DNA of 30,035 bases from an uncultured Eggerthellaceae bacterium (GCA_934631995.1 CAKTYF010000012.1:1-30035), one strand, 5' to 3'; positions 15,896-23,981 are shown, counted from the first letter of the stretch. Numbers and translations are program-made. Notes: generated by a model from the sequence alone, not told the origin.

Positions 15896-16747
15896 ATGGA
15901 CAAACTATCCATGCGAGCGCAGGATACCGTCGAGTATGTTCGATCGGACAGCTTGATTGATGACGCCGAGGCTATCATCGAATCGGCAAAGGATATCTCC
16001 TATCGCGCTGTCAACACCGTGCTCATCCAACGCAATTGGTTACTGGGAAAGCGTATCTACGAAGAGCAGCTCAAAGGAGAAGATAGGGCGGAATACGGTA
16101 AAAGGGTAATCAGCGAGCTTTCAAAACAACTGGCGAAAGCCTACGGCAGAGGCTTCGAGCCTCGTACACTTTACCGATTCGTGTAGTTTCACAAGGAGTA
16201 CCCGGACATTTTGACAACGATGTTGTCAAAATCTTCCCCGCGGCTCACGTGGTCGCATTACCTTGTGCTGCTACGTGTTGACAACGTGCAGGCTCGCGCT
16301 TGGTACGAGAAGGAAGCCAGCGATCAAGGCTGGAGTGTAAGGACGCTCGACCGCAACGTTAGCACGCTTCATTATGATCGACTCGTCATGTCGTCGGATA
16401 AAATGCCTGTTGTTGCTGAGATGGAGAAGAAAACCTTTGCCTACCAGCGAAATCGTCTTGAATTTATCAAAAATCCCGTGATTGCCGAGTTCCTTGACGT
16501 CCCGCAGGACAAAAGCTTTTTGGAGAGCGGGCTCGAACAGGCGATTATCACCAGCCTGAGTGAGTTTTTGATGGAACTCGGGAAAGGGTACGCCTTCGTG
16601 GCGCGCCAGCAGCATGCCTCCGCTTATCTGCGTGAAGAAGCTCTTCAACGAGATGAGCACCAGCGACGTATGTTACCACAACGTGGCAACATACGAGGAT
16701 CTGCTCGAGGTGATGGGAAGGATGAAATAAGGATTAAAGCAGGATAA
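15896..16747 (+). pseudogene. DUF1016/YhcG-type PD-(D/E)XK nuclease gene, broken
   Basis: Two blocks in the same frame give one protein of the DUF1016 (YhcG) family. The N-terminal block (15896-16186) contains NTVLIQRNWLLGKRIYEEQ and GRGFEPRTLYRFV, then an amber TAG (16184-16186) where the family continues. The frame goes on with FHKEYPDIL, SPRLTWSHYLVLLRV and EASDQGWSVRTLDRNVS, which are family hallmarks. EFIKNPVIAEFL and FLMELGKGYAFVARQQ follow, and then the sequence diverges at about 16612, so the catalytic nuclease end is gone. From there another frame reads VKKLFNEMSTSDVCY and ends at a TAA, perhaps the tail of a different gene. ATG 15896 has AGGAG 5 nt upstream. Intact members are found in mobile or defence-related contexts. 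A loss-of-function remnant is the best reading. Confidence 0.8.
16208..16232 (+). repeat. Perfect 25-bp inverted repeat inside the broken nuclease gene
   Basis: ATTTTGACAAC (16208-16218), spacer GAT, and GTTGTCAAAAT (16222-16232) form a perfect palindrome 21 nt after the amber stop. In the protein it encodes ILTTMLSK. It could act as an operator, a strong RNA hairpin or the mark of a past insertion or deletion event. Confidence 0.75.
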
Positions 16748-16903
16748 TCTGCTCCGCATTTATGCTGAGACGAAAAGGATTGCTTGTTTGCGGAATGTCT
16801 CCAGATTTGTGTTTACAACGCGATGGCCTCGTGCTCACGGGTAGGTATTCGCAAGCGGTGGACGTAGAGATACATTTTAACTCGGAACTGCTGTTTTGAC
16901 ATG

Positions 16904-16939
16904 AAGAAAGCCGCTGACGGTGAAATCAGCGGCTTTCTT
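16904..16939 (-). terminator. Terminator of gdhA, stem perfect in both directions
   Basis: AAGAAAGCCGCTGA (16904-16917) and TCAGCGGCTTTCTT (16926-16939) form a perfect 14-bp stem with an 8-nt loop, 27 nt after the gdhA stop. The A/T-rich stem ends give short T-runs on either strand, so it could also stop transcription coming from the plus-strand side. Confidence 0.8.
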
Positions 16940-16966
16940 GTTAGAGCATATAAACTTCGCTGCGGA

Positions 16967-18322
16967 TTAGCAGACACCTTGAGCAATCATGGCGTCGGCA
17001 ACTTTCTCAAAGCCGGCGATGTTTGCGCCCATAACGTAATCGCCTTCATGGCCATAACGCTTTGCGGCGTCGTCGATGGCATGGTAGATGTTGCACATAA
17101 TGCCGTTGAGCTTGTTGTCCACTTCCTCGAACGTCCAGGACAGATGCTCGGCATTCTGGCTCATTTCCAGGCCGGAAACCGCTACGCCGCCTGCGTTTGC
17201 GGCTTTGCCGGGGAAGAAGACCACGCCGTTGTCCTTAAGGTACTGGGTTGCTTCAAGCGTGGTGGGCATGTTCGCGCCTTCGCCCACAATCTTGCAGCCG
17301 TTGGCAACCAAAGCCTGAGCGTCTTCCAAAAGCAGCGTGTTCTCGCGTGCGCAGGGAAGCGCGATGTCGCACTTGAGCTTCCAAACACCGCGGCCGTCTT
17401 CGGCGACAAACTTCGCGTTCGGACGATGATCGGTGTACATCGCCAGCGAAACGCCCTTGTCGTGACCGGAGCGCTTCGCATTGTAGATTGCCTCCAGCGC
17501 TTTAACGGATATGCCTTCTTCGTCAACAACGTAGCCCTTCGTGTCGGACACGGCAATAACGCGAGCACCCAGCTGCTCAGCCTTTTGAACTGCGTAAATG
17601 GCAACATTGCCGGAACCATGGACAACAACTGTCTTGCCCTCAAAGGAGTCGCCCGTGCACTTCAGATGCTCGGCAACCATGTAAACCAGGCCGTAACCGG
17701 TGGCTTCGGTGCGGGCAAGCGAGCCGCCGAACTGCAGGCCCTTGCCGGTCAAAACGCCAGACCACTCGTTCACGATGCGCTTGTATTGACCAAACAGGTA
17801 GGCAACTTCGCGGCCGCCTACACCCAAGTCACCAGCGGGAACGTCGGTGTTCGGGCCAATGTGGCGATACAGCTCGGTCATGAACGACTGGCAGAAGCGC
17901 ATGATCTCGTTGTTGGACTTGCCCTTCGGATCAAAGTCCGAACCGCCTTTGCCGCCGCCCATGGGCAGGGTGGTCAGGGAGTTCTTCAGAATCTGCTCAA
18001 GACCCAAGAACTTCAGCATGCCCAGGTTGACGGTGGGGTTGAAACGCAGGCCGCCTTTGTAGGGTCCAATGGCGCTGTTGAATTCAACGCGATAGCCGCG
18101 GTTTACTTGCGCAACGCCGGCATCGTCAATCCACGGAACGCGGAAGATGATAACGCGCTCGGGTTCAACGAAGCGCTCCAGGATATGATTCTCCTGGTAT
18201 TCGGGATGCGCATCCATAACGGGCTCAAGGGTTTCAAGAATCTCGGTTGCAGCTTGAATGAACAGGGTCTGCTCGGGGTCTTTTGCTTTGACCATTTTAA
18301 GAACGTCTTGTACGTAACTCAC
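16967..18322 (-). CDS. gdhA: Glutamate dehydrogenase, NADP-type (hexameric family I)
   Basis: The enzyme interconverts glutamate and 2-oxoglutarate plus ammonia. At 451 aa it fits the bacterial NADP-dependent hexameric family, which is about 450 residues. The substrate-binding region has GYRVEFNSAIGPYKGGLRF, then LGLEQILKNSLTTLPMGGGKGGSDFDPKGKS with the catalytic lysine, and PAGDLGVGGREV. The nucleotide-binding domain follows with VVVHGSGNVAIYA and AVSDTKGYV. I chose GTG 18322, reading VSYVQDVL, because AAAAGGAGTTAAA lies directly upstream on the minus strand; an in-frame ATG at 18373 has no such site. It is the only protein gene on the minus strand and sits between uvrA and uvrC. Cofactor choice is by family resemblance. 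Confidence 0.95.
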   Translation of the reverse strand: MSYVQDVLKMVKAKDPEQTLFIQAATEILETLEPVMDAHPEYQENHILERFVEPERVIIFRVPWIDDAGVAQVNRGYRVEFNSAIGPYKGGLRFNPTVNLGMLKFLGLEQILKNSLTTLPMGGGKGGSDFDPKGKSNNEIMRFCQSFMTELYRHIGPNTDVPAGDLGVGGREVAYLFGQYKRIVNEWSGVLTGKGLQFGGSLARTEATGYGLVYMVAEHLKCTGDSFEGKTVVVHGSGNVAIYAVQKAEQLGARVIAVSDTKGYVVDEEGISVKALEAIYNAKRSGHDKGVSLAMYTDHRPNAKFVAEDGRGVWKLKCDIALPCARENTLLLEDAQALVANGCKIVGEGANMPTTLEATQYLKDNGVVFFPGKAANAGGVAVSGLEMSQNAEHLSWTFEEVDNKLNGIMCNIYHAIDDAAKRYGHEGDYVMGANIAGFEKVADAMIAQGVC

Positions 18323-18622
18323 TTTAACTCCTTTTGCACGAAGTATGCCAAGACACTCGCTTGGTATTTTCACTGATGGCAGTATGGTTCATTTTTGTCA
18401 AGATGCGCGCCGTTTTAACAAACCATTAATAAAGCGTTTCGTTTGCGCGGCGAACGCGTTGCAGCAACGTTAAGCGGCACCCTTCTGTGTTGTGAGTGCT
18501 GATTGGGAAGGCGAAATTGTTGACAAAAGGTGGGGTAATTTGTCATCAATGGGAGTGCAGGTTTTGCGGGGCATGGGTCTGCGCGCGCCATACGTGCGCG
18601 TGCGGCTGGTATACTTATCTGC
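18323..18622. promoter_or_regulatory. Divergent gdhA / uvrC intergenic region
   Basis: No gene is seen in these 300 nt. On the minus strand a perfect TTGACA (18401-18396) could be a gdhA -35, but no good -10 is found at 16-18 nt. A hairpin CCAAG/CTTGG (18348-18352 and 18360-18364) lies in the gdhA leader. An inverted repeat, TTGTTGACAAA (18517-18527) and TTTGTCATCAA (18539-18549), matches at 10 of 11 positions and is an operator candidate for either gene. GC-rich inverted words (CGCGC at 18582, GCGCG at 18596) lie just upstream of the uvrC -10 box. Confidence 0.45.
18610..18615 (+). promoter_or_regulatory. -10 element for a leaderless uvrC mRNA
   Basis: TATACT ends 7 nt before ATG 18623, the spacing expected when transcription starts at the first base of the start codon. 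No ribosome binding site precedes the ATG. The geometry is identical to that at trmFO. Confidence 0.6.
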
Positions 18623-20725
18623 ATGGAAAACATTACGGAAAACATTACCGAAAGCGCACCTGGTGACAGCATGTCAGGTGCGCTTGACGGCACCATAGCG
18701 AACGACCTTGACGGTGCTGCGGCAAACGGCCTTGACAACGGATCCAGTTGTGCTGCACCGCGCACGCAAGAATCGCTTCAGGAAAAGCTTACGCGTTTGC
18801 GCGGCGAACTTGATAACGTGCCCACGTTGCCGGGCGTCTATCTGTGGAAAGATGCAGAAGGCGCCGTTATCTACGTTGGCAAGGCAAAACAGCTGCGCGC
18901 CCGCATGCGCCAGTACGTGAACTTCCAGGACGATCGCGCGAAGATTCCGCTGCTGGTGGACCAGATTCAATCGTTCGACTACATTGTGGTTGAAAATGAG
19001 CACGAATCGCTTGTTCTGGAAAACAACTTGATCAAGCAATATGCGCCGTTTTTCAACGCAGACTTTAAAGATGATAAAAGTTATCCGTTCATTGCGCTCA
19101 CCACGGGAGACGTTTTTCCCGCCATCAAATATACGCGTGAGAAGCACCGCGAAGGAACAAAGTATTTCGGTCCCTTCACTGATAGTCGTGCTGCACGCGA
19201 AATGGTGGATATTGCGCGCCGCGTGGTGCCGTTGTGCTCCGCATCGTGTGCGGAATGGCGTCGCATCAAGCGCCTGACCGATAGCGGTTCGCTTGATGCG
19301 TTTCTGGGAAATGCGGGCGTGCGTCCGTGCTTCGACAGCCATGTGGGATTGGGTCCTGGAGCCTGCTGCGGTGGCATCACGCCTGATCAGTACAAGGAAA
19401 ACGTCAAACGCATTCAGCGGTTTTTGGCGGGCAATCACAACGAGTTCATTGCCGAGCTTACGGAGGAAATGGCACAAGCGGCTGGTGAGCTGGACTTTGA
19501 GCGTGCGGGGCGCATTAAAAGCCGCATCGATACCATCAAGTCGCTTTCGCAAAAGCAGCATGCGGTGATAGCGCAGAATCTTTTCGCGGATGTCATTGGG
19601 TTCTTCCGCGAAGAAACCATTACGGGCGTGCAAGTTTTGATGGTGCGCGAAGGGCGCATCATCAACAACAACGAATTCATCTTGAATAAAGGTACGAACG
19701 TCGTTGACCAGGACTTACTGCACTCCTTCTTGCTGCGTTATTACGATGTGGCCACGTCAATTCCGCGCGAGGTGATTGTTCGCACGCTCCCTGAAGACGA
19801 TACTGCCATGAGCCAGTGGCTCACCGACAAGCTGGCAAGCAAACATGGTGCGAAAGTGCATTTCGTTGCGCCTGAAAAAGGGGAGAAAGCCGACCTTCTG
19901 AACCTGGCGGAAACGAACGCGCGTCACGCTTTGATGCGCTACAAAGTGCGCACGAATTACGATGACCGGCGCATCAACAACGCGCTTCTTCAGCTGGAAA
20001 GCGCTCTTGCTCTTGAGCGCCCGCCGCACCGCATTGAGTGCTTCGATATCTCCACGAACCACGGCTCGTACACCGTGGCATCGATGGTTGTGTTCGAAAA
20101 CGGTAAGCCAGCGAAGAATCAGTACCGTCGTTTCAAGATAAAAGCCCAGCTTGACGAAGCAAACGACTTCTTATGCATGCAAGAAGTCATGCAGCGCCGC
20201 TATTGCGCCGAGCGCATGGAGGACCAGCGTTTTGGCTCGAAACCCGACTTGATCATTCTTGACGGCGGCCGCCCGCAGCTTAATGCCGTGCTTGAGATGT
20301 TCGGCGAAATGGGCATCCACGATATCGCGCTGTGCGGCTTGGCCAAACGCGACGAAGAGCTGTTCGTGCCCTGGCAGGAAAGCGGCCCAGTGGTGCTGCC
20401 CGGCGGCTCGGCTTCGTTGTACCTGGTCAAGCAAGTGCGTGACGAGGCGCACCGCTTCGCTATTACGTTTCATCGTGAGCTGCGCGGGAAGGGCATGACG
20501 CTTTCCGTGCTTGATGAAATTTCCGGACTGGGACCGGTGCGCAAGAAAGCGCTGCGTAGGGAATTCCGCTCGTTTGCGCGCTTGAAAGCGGCGTCGCTTG
20601 AGGAGCTTCAGGCGGTGCCCGGCGTGCCCGATGAAGTTGCCGAGGAACTTTACAAGGTGCTGCGGCAGTATAATGACAAACAGGCAAGCGAACAGGAAGG
20701 AGATTCCCATGACGATTGCGAATGA
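18623..20725 (+). CDS. uvrC: UvrABC excision nuclease subunit C
   Basis: UvrC makes both incisions in nucleotide excision repair. In this 700-residue protein the GIY-YIG nuclease domain begins at about residue 68 (LPGVYLW, then IYVGKAKQLRAR), a UVR motif for UvrB contact lies at about 272-305 (ELDFERAGRIKSRID), the RNase H-like domain holds IECFDIS and DLIILDGGRPQ, and a helix-hairpin-helix pair closes the protein (SGLGPVRKKAL, VPGVPDEVAEEL). The family usually starts near residue 60, so the first 50 or so residues are extra: low complexity, Asn/Asp/Ala/Gly-rich, beginning with a tandem ENIT-ENIT encoded by two 12-bp repeats. No ribosome binding site is seen; a leaderless start at 18623 is preferred. 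The end overlaps rapZ by 17 nt. Confidence 0.96.
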   Translation: MENITENITESAPGDSMSGALDGTIANDLDGAAANGLDNGSSCAAPRTQESLQEKLTRLRGELDNVPTLPGVYLWKDAEGAVIYVGKAKQLRARMRQYVNFQDDRAKIPLLVDQIQSFDYIVVENEHESLVLENNLIKQYAPFFNADFKDDKSYPFIALTTGDVFPAIKYTREKHREGTKYFGPFTDSRAAREMVDIARRVVPLCSASCAEWRRIKRLTDSGSLDAFLGNAGVRPCFDSHVGLGPGACCGGITPDQYKENVKRIQRFLAGNHNEFIAELTEEMAQAAGELDFERAGRIKSRIDTIKSLSQKQHAVIAQNLFADVIGFFREETITGVQVLMVREGRIINNNEFILNKGTNVVDQDLLHSFLLRYYDVATSIPREVIVRTLPEDDTAMSQWLTDKLASKHGAKVHFVAPEKGEKADLLNLAETNARHALMRYKVRTNYDDRRINNALLQLESALALERPPHRIECFDISTNHGSYTVASMVVFENGKPAKNQYRRFKIKAQLDEANDFLCMQEVMQRRYCAERMEDQRFGSKPDLIILDGGRPQLNAVLEMFGEMGIHDIALCGLAKRDEELFVPWQESGPVVLPGGSASLYLVKQVRDEAHRFAITFHRELRGKGMTLSVLDEISGLGPVRKKALRREFRSFARLKAASLEELQAVPGVPDEVAEELYKVLRQYNDKQASEQEGDSHDDCE

Positions 20726-21749
20726 CAATATAACGGGCACCCCGAAAGATCAGGGCGCTCTTGACCAGCACCCCAGCGAGGCGCAACATGTGAAAAGCGT
20801 TGTCGAAGAAAATAAAATGCCGAATCTCGTGATTATCACAGGCATGAGCGGCGCGGGTCGTACAGAAGCAATGCACGTGTTCGAGGACATGGGTTATTTC
20901 TGCGTGGACAACTTGCCGGCGCCTTTGATTGCCGACCTTGTTGATTTGCGCGCGCCCGATGCTCAAGGCGCTCAGAAAACGTATACGGCGGTGGTGTGCG
21001 ACGCGCGTAATCACATTTACTTCGAAAAGCTTACGCATATCATCTCTGAGCTGGACAAAAAAGGCGTGGATTATCGCATTGTGTTCCTTGATGCCGCCGA
21101 TGAGAAGCTGGTTTCGCGCTATAAATCGTCGCGCCGCAGACATCCACTGTGCGATGACGGCTCCAGCATTGGCCAGGGCATTGTCCGCGAGCGCATGTTG
21201 CTTTCTTCGGTGGCGAAGCGCGCCGATTACATCATCGACACAACAGACATGCTGCCTGCTCAGCTGCATAATCGCTTGCGTACCCTTTTCGGAAGCGAAG
21301 AGACGCGCAAGACGCTGAGCGTTTCCGTGTATTCGTTTGGCTTCAAGCATGGTGCACCCACCGATGCCGATGTGGTGATTGACGTGCGTTTTCTTCCGAA
21401 CCCGTATTACGATTCCGAGCTGAAAAACCTTACTGGCTTGGATGATCCAGTGCGCAAGTTTGTTATGGATTGCCCCGAAACCGAACTTTTCAAGAAACGT
21501 TGGTTTGACCTGCTTGATTGCATCATGCCTGGTTACGTTTCCGAAGGTAAGCAGCAGCTGGCGATTGCCGTGGGCTGCACGGGCGGCCAGCATCGAAGCG
21601 TTGCGCTGGCGGAAGCAACGGGCGATTATCTGAAAACGCATGGTTATCGCGTAAGCGTTGCGCACCGTGACCTTATGAAGGCGGAAACGGCTGCCTCGCG
21701 CCGCGTGAAGGAAGATGGCGGCGTTGATACGCTTCCTCATAACAGGTAA
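20709..21749 (+). CDS. rapZ: RNase adapter protein RapZ / P-loop nucleotide-binding protein
   Basis: This 346-residue P-loop protein belongs to the RapZ (YvcJ/YhbJ) family. In Enterobacteria RapZ directs decay of the small RNA GlmZ; in Gram-positives the role is less clear. The P-loop is GMSGAGRT (45-52), with Arg in place of the usual Lys, a variant I recall from actinobacterial members. Also visible are the family strand VDNLPAPL, DVRFLPNPYYD, and the C-terminal signature CTGGQHRSVALAE. About 37 N-terminal residues precede the usual start. AGGAAGGAG upstream supports ATG 20709, which overlaps the uvrC end; a shorter start at ATG 20817 has no such site. uvrC-rapZ-yvcK-whiA is a conserved Gram-positive cluster. 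Confidence 0.93.
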   Translation: MTIANDNITGTPKDQGALDQHPSEAQHVKSVVEENKMPNLVIITGMSGAGRTEAMHVFEDMGYFCVDNLPAPLIADLVDLRAPDAQGAQKTYTAVVCDARNHIYFEKLTHIISELDKKGVDYRIVFLDAADEKLVSRYKSSRRRHPLCDDGSSIGQGIVRERMLLSSVAKRADYIIDTTDMLPAQLHNRLRTLFGSEETRKTLSVSVYSFGFKHGAPTDADVVIDVRFLPNPYYDSELKNLTGLDDPVRKFVMDCPETELFKKRWFDLLDCIMPGYVSEGKQQLAIAVGCTGGQHRSVALAEATGDYLKTHGYRVSVAHRDLMKAETAASRRVKEDGGVDTLPHNR

Positions 21750-21758
21750 GGATGCGCT

Positions 21759-22940
21759 ATGCCATTGTCTCATTTCACCCATGATCCATCGTTGACGTCC
21801 CAGTTCAAGCCGTTGACGCATGCGAAACGCGAATGCGAACCATCAGCCGGCAATCCGCTTGCGGGCAAGCGTGCCGTTGTGGTAGGCGGCGGCACGGGCG
21901 CCCCTATGTCTATTCGTTGCCTTTTGAGCCTGAACTGCCAGGTGAATGCGGTAGTTGCTATGGCCGACGACGGCGGCTCTACTGGTGAGCTGCGTAAACA
22001 AGCGGGCGTGACGCCTCCGGGCGATGTGCGTAAGTGCTTGGCGGCGTTTGCGGCGCATCCTGAGGACACGTTCGCGCAGGCGTTCAAATACCGCTTCCCT
22101 TTCGCGGACAATCATGCGTTGGGAAACTTGCTGCTTGCGGCATTGGAAGACGCTTCGGGTTCTTTCCCCGAGGCCATTGAGATTTGCGAACACCTTCTGC
22201 AGGCGCGTGGTCATGTGCTTCCCTCTACGCTTACGCATGTTGAGCTTGCGGCATCTACGTGTCAGGGGCACGAGGTGCGCGGGCAGGCGTGCGCGTGTCA
22301 TTCATCGGAGCCGCTGAATCGTGCGTGGTTGCATGCAACGCGCGAAGGGGAGCGCATTGAGCCGTACGAGCCGGCGCTTGACGCGCTGCGCAAAGCGGAC
22401 TTCGTCATTTTGGGTCCTGGCTCGCTGTTCACCTCGGTTATCGCGAATCTTTTAGTGCCAGGCGTTGCGAAGGCGATTTGCGAATCGAATGCCTACGTGA
22501 TATACGTGAGCTCCATTTCCGATGCGCAAGGTGAAACACGTGGGTTTGGAGTAAAAGACCAGGTGGAAGCGTTGCAAACACACGGTATGGGCAATCGAAT
22601 CAACTGCGTGCTTGCCGATGCGCCTCGTTCGGGCGCCCAAGCAAGCTTTCCGCAGGGAATGCGCCGCGTTTCCCTGGGGCCCGATGATCGCACGTTCCTT
22701 AGGGAGCAGGGTATAGCGTATATGACTCGGGACTTCTACAATCCCGAGCATCCCGGTTGGCACAGCGTTTCTGTGCTGCGCAGCGCGTTGGGAAAATCCA
22801 TGGGCAAGGCGCTTGAGCGTGCGGTACCGCAGCCCGCAAGTCGCGCCGCGTCGCAGACGCCGGGTCGCGCCGTGCATCAAGCGCCGGCCTCGCAGCAGCG
22901 CCTTGGTGCAAGAAAGACGTTGGGAAAGGCGCAGAAATAA
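21759..22940 (+). CDS. yvcK: YvcK family protein (gluconeogenesis factor, CofD-like)
   Basis: This 393-residue protein is a YvcK/CofD-like UDP-sugar-binding protein. In Bacillus subtilis YvcK is needed for growth on gluconeogenic carbon and for normal cell shape. The nucleotide-binding start VVVGGGTGAP (40-49), the MADDGGSTGELR motif, GDVRKCLAA, and FVILGPGSLFTSVIANLLVPG are all present. It has about 35 N-terminal residues before the core and about 50 C-terminal residues rich in Ala, Gln, Pro and Arg that look disordered. AGGTAAGG around the rapZ stop serves as ribosome binding site for ATG 21759. The last base of its stop codon is the first base of the whiA start, indicating coupled translation. 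Confidence 0.93.
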   Translation: MPLSHFTHDPSLTSQFKPLTHAKRECEPSAGNPLAGKRAVVVGGGTGAPMSIRCLLSLNCQVNAVVAMADDGGSTGELRKQAGVTPPGDVRKCLAAFAAHPEDTFAQAFKYRFPFADNHALGNLLLAALEDASGSFPEAIEICEHLLQARGHVLPSTLTHVELAASTCQGHEVRGQACACHSSEPLNRAWLHATREGERIEPYEPALDALRKADFVILGPGSLFTSVIANLLVPGVAKAICESNAYVIYVSSISDAQGETRGFGVKDQVEALQTHGMGNRINCVLADAPRSGAQASFPQGMRRVSLGPDDRTFLREQGIAYMTRDFYNPEHPGWHSVSVLRSALGKSMGKALERAVPQPASRAASQTPGRAVHQAPASQQRLGARKTLGKAQK

Positions 22941-23881
22941 TGGCGTTTACCTCCGATGTTAAAGATGAGCTCTCGCACGTGCGCCCCGTGTGCACGCATT
23001 GCCAGCGCGCCACGCTTGCAGCGCTGGTGCGTATTGATGGCACGCTGTATTTGAGCGGATCAGGCAAGTATCGTTTGGAGGTCGTGACTGATTCTGTGAG
23101 CATCGCGCGTTTGACCAAACAGCTGCTCAACGACATCTACGACTTGCAAACGAACCTCACCATTCGCCGAAGCGTTTTGCATCAAACACCAAACTACCTG
23201 ATAGAGGCTCCGTATCAACCGCGCCTTGAGCAGTCGCTGCGCGACATGGGCGTTCTTTCCGAGTCGGGCGGCTTGGAAATGCACCTGAGCCCTTCTATCA
23301 TCAAGAAGGAATGCTGTGCGGCTGCGTACTTGCGTGGGGCGTTTTTAGGCAGCGGTTTCATTGCGAACCCGAAGGGCAATTACCACTTCGAGATCACGTT
23401 TGCGGCAGAACCCATTGCGGAAGACGTTGCGCGTATCTTCACGGAAAAAGGCATTCCTGCGCGTATTTCGCGCCGACGCAACACCTACATTGTCTACCTG
23501 AAAAGCGGGGATGCCATTGCGGACTTTCTTGCGTTCACGGGTGCGCACACCAGCGCGCTGCATTTCGAGGACGCGCGTCTTTACAAGAGCATCCGCAACG
23601 ACGCGAACCGTGCGACGAATGCGGAAATCGCGAATCAGCGCAAAACGGTGAACGCGTTTTTGGAGTTCCAGGAGGCAGTCGAGCAGATTCGCCAAGCAGA
23701 AGCCATGGGCAAACTTTCGCCCGCTTTGCGCGAAATCATTCGCCTTCGCCTGGCTCATCCCGATGCGTCGCTTAAGGCGTTGGGCGAGATGCTTGATCCG
23801 CCGCTTTCCAAGTCCGCTATCGCTCATCGCGTTCAGCGTATTCTGGATTTTGCCCATGATTTGAAACGCTCGCAAGTTTGA
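22940..23881 (+). CDS. whiA: DNA-binding protein WhiA
   Basis: WhiA combines a LAGLIDADG-homing-endonuclease-like domain with a C-terminal HTH. It acts in sporulation of Streptomyces and in division and chromosome segregation of other Gram-positives. The 313-residue protein starts FTSDVKDELSHV, typical of the family, and contains AAYLRGAFLGSGFIANPKGNYHFEI (homing-endonuclease fold), NRATNAEIANQRKTVNAF, and the HTH segment LKALGEMLDPPLSKSAIAHRVQRIL. Length is normal for the family (about 310-330). The ATG overlaps the yvcK stop by one base. The gap promoter lies downstream, so whiA is the last gene of the uvrC-rapZ-yvcK-whiA unit. Confidence 0.96.
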   Translation: MAFTSDVKDELSHVRPVCTHCQRATLAALVRIDGTLYLSGSGKYRLEVVTDSVSIARLTKQLLNDIYDLQTNLTIRRSVLHQTPNYLIEAPYQPRLEQSLRDMGVLSESGGLEMHLSPSIIKKECCAAAYLRGAFLGSGFIANPKGNYHFEITFAAEPIAEDVARIFTEKGIPARISRRRNTYIVYLKSGDAIADFLAFTGAHTSALHFEDARLYKSIRNDANRATNAEIANQRKTVNAFLEFQEAVEQIRQAEAMGKLSPALREIIRLRLAHPDASLKALGEMLDPPLSKSAIAHRVQRILDFAHDLKRSQV

Positions 23882-23981
23882 TGCTTGCGCGTTCGCGCTT
23901 TCGTGGTAACGTTGGAGAGTAGGTAAACTGCAGGGGCGAATTGTGCGCTATGGCGCCTGCGTCCTGGCAAACCAAACTGTT

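Noticed and set aside
16762..16899. 45-residue frame (MLRRKGLLVCGM...) between the pseudogene and gdhA
   Set aside because: No ribosome binding site and no recognisable family; it may be part of the decayed locus, but coding status cannot be supported.
16901..18376. Long plus-strand open frame of about 491 codons opposite gdhA
   Set aside because: It is the antisense shadow of gdhA. The protein has no recognisable motif, while the minus strand encodes a full glutamate dehydrogenase with a ribosome binding site.
20463..21821. Minus-strand open frame of about 452 codons opposite rapZ
   Set aside because: Antisense shadow caused by codon bias in uvrC/rapZ; low-complexity Arg/His-rich product and no ribosome binding site.
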